Assembly (NCBI GenBank): GCA_018240025.1
Contig: JAFEGM010000025.1
Coordinates: forward strand, 1-46,774
Length of the DNA: 46,774 nt
Source: Verrucomicrobiota bacterium
GTDB taxonomy: Bacteria; Verrucomicrobiota; Verrucomicrobiia; Chthoniobacterales; SZAS-18
Direction of reading: 5' to 3'
In this document: in pieces, positions 44,251 to 46,774 of the stretch
Numbering within the stretch: the stretch's first letter is position 1
How the letters are laid out: each line of letters opens with the position of its first letter
Program-made: the position numbers and the translations under genes
Notes under the pieces: generated by a model
The model's database searches: none
What the model was told of the DNA's origin: nothing
Seen by the model: the letters and a program-made list of their open reading frames with translations, nothing else

Positions 44251-44278
44251 TTGCCAGCCGCCCGGTTGCGAATACTTT
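44251..44278 (+). promoter_or_regulatory. Promoter of tRNA-Val
   Basis: TTGCCA at 44251-44256 and TACTTT at 44273-44278 are separated by 16 bases, close to sigma-70-type consensus. A start near 44285 would leave a leader of about 8 bases before the tRNA. It is the best promoter match I found in the window. Confidence 0.6.
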
Positions 44279-44292
44279 CCGCCCCTGTCCAC

Positions 44293-44367
<75 letters not shown>

Positions 44368-44418
44368 TCCCCCGGCTGGAGATGGCTTTCGCCGGCAGCT
44401 GGATGACCGCTTGGCGCC

Positions 44419-45453
44419 TCAGTTCGTCGGGAACGGATTGCGCTCCTTGAAATGCGCTTGGTGCCAGTACGGATAGGGCCGCGGGCGGGCGCTGGCGGCG
44501 TCGAGCCGGGCGACCTGCTCTGCGCTCAGGCTCCAGCCGACGGCGCCGAGATTGTCCCGCAGCTGCTGCTCGTTGCGCGCGCCGATCACCACGGTGGCCA
44601 CGGTCGGCCGATGGAAGAGCCAGTTGAGCGCGACCTGCGGGACGGACTTGCCGGTCTCGGCGGCGACGGCATCGAGCGCGTCGACCACCTGGTAGAGATA
44701 TTCCTCCGGGACCTGCGGCCCGATGTCCACGGCGGTCTGCGAATTGAGCCGGCTGACCTCGGGCTTGGGCGCGCCGCGGCGGAGCTTGCCGGTCAGGCGG
44801 CCCCAGCCGAGCGGGCTCCAGACGACGGTGCCGACGCGCTGATCGAGCGCGAGCGGCATCAGCTCGTGCTCGAAGTCGCGGCCGATGAGCGAGTAGTAGG
44901 CCTGGTGCGCGACGAAGCGGCTGAGGCCATGGCGGTCGGCGTAGGCGAGCGATTTCATCAGGTGCCAGCCCGAGTAGTTCGAGCAGCCGACGTAGCGGAT
45001 CTTGCCGGCGCGGACGAGGTCGTCGAGCGCGCTGACCGTCTCCTCCACTGGGGTGACCGCATCGAAGCTGTGCACCTGGAAGAGGTCGACGTAATCGGTC
45101 CCGAGCCGCCGCAGGCTGGTCTCGATCGCGCGGATGAGCGAATGCCGCGAAGTGCCGACGTCATTGGTCCCTTCGCCGTAGCGGAAGGCGGCCTTGGTGG
45201 AGATGAGCACCTTGTCGCGGCGGCCGCGGATGGCGCCGCCGAGCACCTCCTCGGCCAGACCGCCGGAGTAGGTGATGGCGGTATCGAAGAAGTTCACGCC
45301 GGCCTCGAGACAGACGTCCACCAGCCGCGTGGCCTCGGGCACATCGACTCCACCCCAGGACTCGAAGAGCGGGCCCTTCCCGCCGAACGTACCGGTCCCG
45401 AGACAGAGCAGCGGCACGCGCAGGCCGGAGGCGCCGAGCTGGCGGTATTCCAT
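44419..45453 (-). CDS. Aldo/keto reductase
   Basis: The 344-aa TIM-barrel NADPH-type oxidoreductase has the catalytic tetrad Asp57 (FFDTAITYSGG), Tyr62, Lys87 (LISTKAAF) and His128 (LFQVHSF). The nucleotide-binding C-terminal segment (VIGARNEQQLRDNLGA) is present. Its closest general type is the YajO/potassium-channel-beta-like group; the substrate is unknown. ATG 45453 begins homology; ATG 45510 would add 19 proline-rich residues. It is divergent from the DoxX-like gene across 176 bp in which I see nothing else. Confidence 0.92.
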   Translation of the reverse strand: MEYRQLGASGLRVPLLCLGTGTFGGKGPLFESWGGVDVPEATRLVDVCLEAGVNFFDTAITYSGGLAEEVLGGAIRGRRDKVLISTKAAFRYGEGTNDVGTSRHSLIRAIETSLRRLGTDYVDLFQVHSFDAVTPVEETVSALDDLVRAGKIRYVGCSNYSGWHLMKSLAYADRHGLSRFVAHQAYYSLIGRDFEHELMPLALDQRVGTVVWSPLGWGRLTGKLRRGAPKPEVSRLNSQTAVDIGPQVPEEYLYQVVDALDAVAAETGKSVPQVALNWLFHRPTVATVVIGARNEQQLRDNLGAVGWSLSAEQVARLDAASARPRPYPYWHQAHFKERNPFPTN

Positions 45454-45629
45454 GCTGCTGCCGGGCGGAGTGAAGGGCGGGGCCGAAGGCGGGTTCGAAG
45501 GGCTGCTCATGCGGGACGGATGCCGTGTCTGGGTGAGGTCGCCACGTCCGATTTGCTTTGGTGACGCGATTCCGTTCTGCCACGTTCCGACCGCGGTGCG
45601 CGCGGTCGTGCCGCCAGCCACCAACGCCC

Positions 45630-46007
45630 ATGAAAATCGCCGCCAACATCGTCGGAGCCCTGCTCGGGCTCTTCTTCGTCTTCTCCGGAGCCGTCGTGCT
45701 CTTCAAGCTCGTGGACATCCCCGCGCCGCCGCCCGGCTCGGTCTTCGAGCAGTTCAACAAGCTCTTCGGCGACGGCTGGATGCAGCTGATCAAGGCTTGC
45801 GAGATCGTCGGCGGCCTGCTGCTGGCCATTCCGAAGACCCGCAACTTCGGCCTCCTCTTCCTCGGACCGATCGTGATCAACATTCTCGCGTTCCATCAGT
45901 TCGCGGCCAAGGACGGCCTCTTCCAGCCGGTCCTGATCGTCATCACGCTCGCCTCGCTCTTCCTGCTCTGGGCAGGTCGCGAGAAGTTCGCGAACCTGGC
46001 GAACTGA
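45630..46007 (+). CDS. DoxX-like small membrane protein
   Basis: The 125-aa protein has about four transmembrane segments: NIVGALLGLFFVFSGAVVLF, an IVGGLLLAI helix, LLFLGPIVINILAFHQF and LIVITLASLFLLWAG. The profile resembles the DoxX/DoxD family of quinone-associated or unknown-function membrane proteins. ATG 45630 is chosen because the first membrane helix starts there; the frame is open earlier. It ends 9 bp before the convergent LutB-like gene. Confidence 0.7.
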   Translation: MKIAANIVGALLGLFFVFSGAVVLFKLVDIPAPPPGSVFEQFNKLFGDGWMQLIKACEIVGGLLLAIPKTRNFGLLFLGPIVINILAFHQFAAKDGLFQPVLIVITLASLFLLWAGREKFANLAN

Positions 46008-46016
46008 GCGCATTCC

Positions 46017-46774
46017 TCAGGAACGTTTCCGCGTCCGCAGCCACTGGCGGAACTTGCCGCCGCGCCATTCGGGCAGGGTGCGCTTGGAAATCCAGCCCTG
46101 CACCGCGGGGATCGGCAGGAGGTCGAGCGGGAGATAGTCGATCGCCTTGCCGGCGGTCAGCGCCGCCTTCCAGGCCAGCGGTTGCGTGGCCAGCAACGCC
46201 CACGGACCCATCGGCGGCGCACCGGGCGCGGCGACGTGCTCGCGCCTGGCTTTGTCGCGCAGGCGCAGCAGCAGGTCGGGAATCGGAATGTCGACCGGGC
46301 AGACCTCGTTGCAGGCGCCGCAGAGGCTGGAGGCCTTGGGCAGATCGGCCATGGCCGGGAAGTGTTTGCCGGCCAGCAGCGGCGAGAGCACGGCGCCGAC
46401 CGGGCCCGGGTAAATGCTGCGGTAGGCGTGGCCGCTGGCCTGCCGGTAGACCGGGCACACGTTGAGGCATGCGCCGCACCGGATGCACCGAAGGATGTCA
46501 CGCCGCGCGCTACCGAGGATCGCGCTGCGGCCATTGTCCAGGAGGACCAGGTGGACCTCGTCGGGCCCGTCTACCCCACCCACCGGCCTTGGCCCACGAA
46601 TGAAATGCGTGTAGACCGTCAACCGCTGCCCGGTGGCCGACCCTGCCAAGAGTCGCAGGAAGACCGGCAAGTCCTCGTCGCGAGGCAACACCTTCTCGAT
46701 CCCCATGACGGCGATGTGCGTCTTCGGGGCGGTCGTCGAGAACCGGCTGTTCCCTTCGTTTTCGACGAGCACGA
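46017..46774 (-). CDS. lutB: LutB-like iron-sulfur lactate-utilisation protein, 3' part
   Basis: The right edge cuts off the 5' part. The 251 visible residues start inside a LUD-type domain (IAVMGIEKVLPRDEDLPVFL, HIRGPR-like and VLLDNGRSAILG). Then come two ferredoxin-like 4Fe-4S motifs, CIRCGACLNVCP and CGACNEVCP (followed by VDIPIPDLLLRLR). LutB functions with LutA and LutC in oxidising L-lactate to pyruvate. Other lut genes would lie to the right, outside this window. The C-terminal tail is basic (WLRTRKRS). Confidence 0.87.
   Translation of the reverse strand, partial: VLVENEGNSRFSTTAPKTHIAVMGIEKVLPRDEDLPVFLRLLAGSATGQRLTVYTHFIRGPRPVGGVDGPDEVHLVLLDNGRSAILGSARRDILRCIRCGACLNVCPVYRQASGHAYRSIYPGPVGAVLSPLLAGKHFPAMADLPKASSLCGACNEVCPVDIPIPDLLLRLRDKARREHVAAPGAPPMGPWALLATQPLAWKAALTAGKAIDYLPLDLLPIPAVQGWISKRTLPEWRGGKFRQWLRTRKRS

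Overview
The window is strongly GC-rich chromosomal DNA, almost fully coding on both strands, with few strong Shine-Dalgarno sequences and several GTG starts. A PEP-CTERM protein, secreted proteins with long Thr-Pro linkers, a C-terminal domain shared by two unrelated secreted proteins, and simple-word repeats between genes together suggest a member of the Verrucomicrobiota (Opitutales- or Chthoniobacterales-like). This placement is inference; there is no rRNA gene in the window. I see no prophage, transposase, integrase or CRISPR array.

Layout. 240-7752 (+): glutaredoxin, a GTPase-like DUF697 protein with a degraded P-loop, a DUF423 membrane protein, two small proteins, then a 1220-aa zinc-ribbon protein of unknown function followed by a GYF_2/zinc-ribbon protein. 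7788-11898 (+): polyprenyl diphosphate synthase, argininosuccinate synthase, and an AspT/YidE-type transporter. 12176-17957 (+): a 1707-aa TPR protein with an embedded C39-like peptidase and a C-terminal membrane anchor, then a NUDIX-like protein. 18074-26802 (-): PEP-CTERM protein, DUF983 protein, OB-fold secreted protein, SprT-like protein, secreted GH57 enzyme, a J-domain-like protein coupled to a class III aminotransferase, and a lipoprotein. 26888-29421 (+): purF and an MpaB-family oxygenase, followed by a repeat element of about 270 bp. 29730-32562: phzF (-) and a secreted HEAT-repeat protein (+), divergent.

32753-39188 is the most unusual block. Three tandem phage-tail-collar-domain proteins and a GNAT acetyltransferase form a tight minus-strand operon that runs toward a 959-aa secreted adhesin-like protein. 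A Tat-signal protein and a DUF6916-like protein are transcribed divergently. There are no tail tube, sheath, baseplate or capsid genes. I read it as a cellular export or surface system whose function I cannot assign.

39455-46774: a secreted helical protein, a small single-span membrane protein, ribF, a LolD-like ABC ATPase with a divergent LysR regulator, a YkgJ-type cysteine-cluster protein, tRNA-Val(GAC), an aldo/keto reductase, a DoxX-like protein, and the 3' part of a LutB-like iron-sulfur protein cut by the right edge.

Intergenic spaces hold at least three repeat families: a palindrome with core CCGCACTCGGAGAGTGCGG, words built on TCGAAG, and words built on AAGAGCCAAG. One palindrome copy supplies the stop codon of the adhesin gene.
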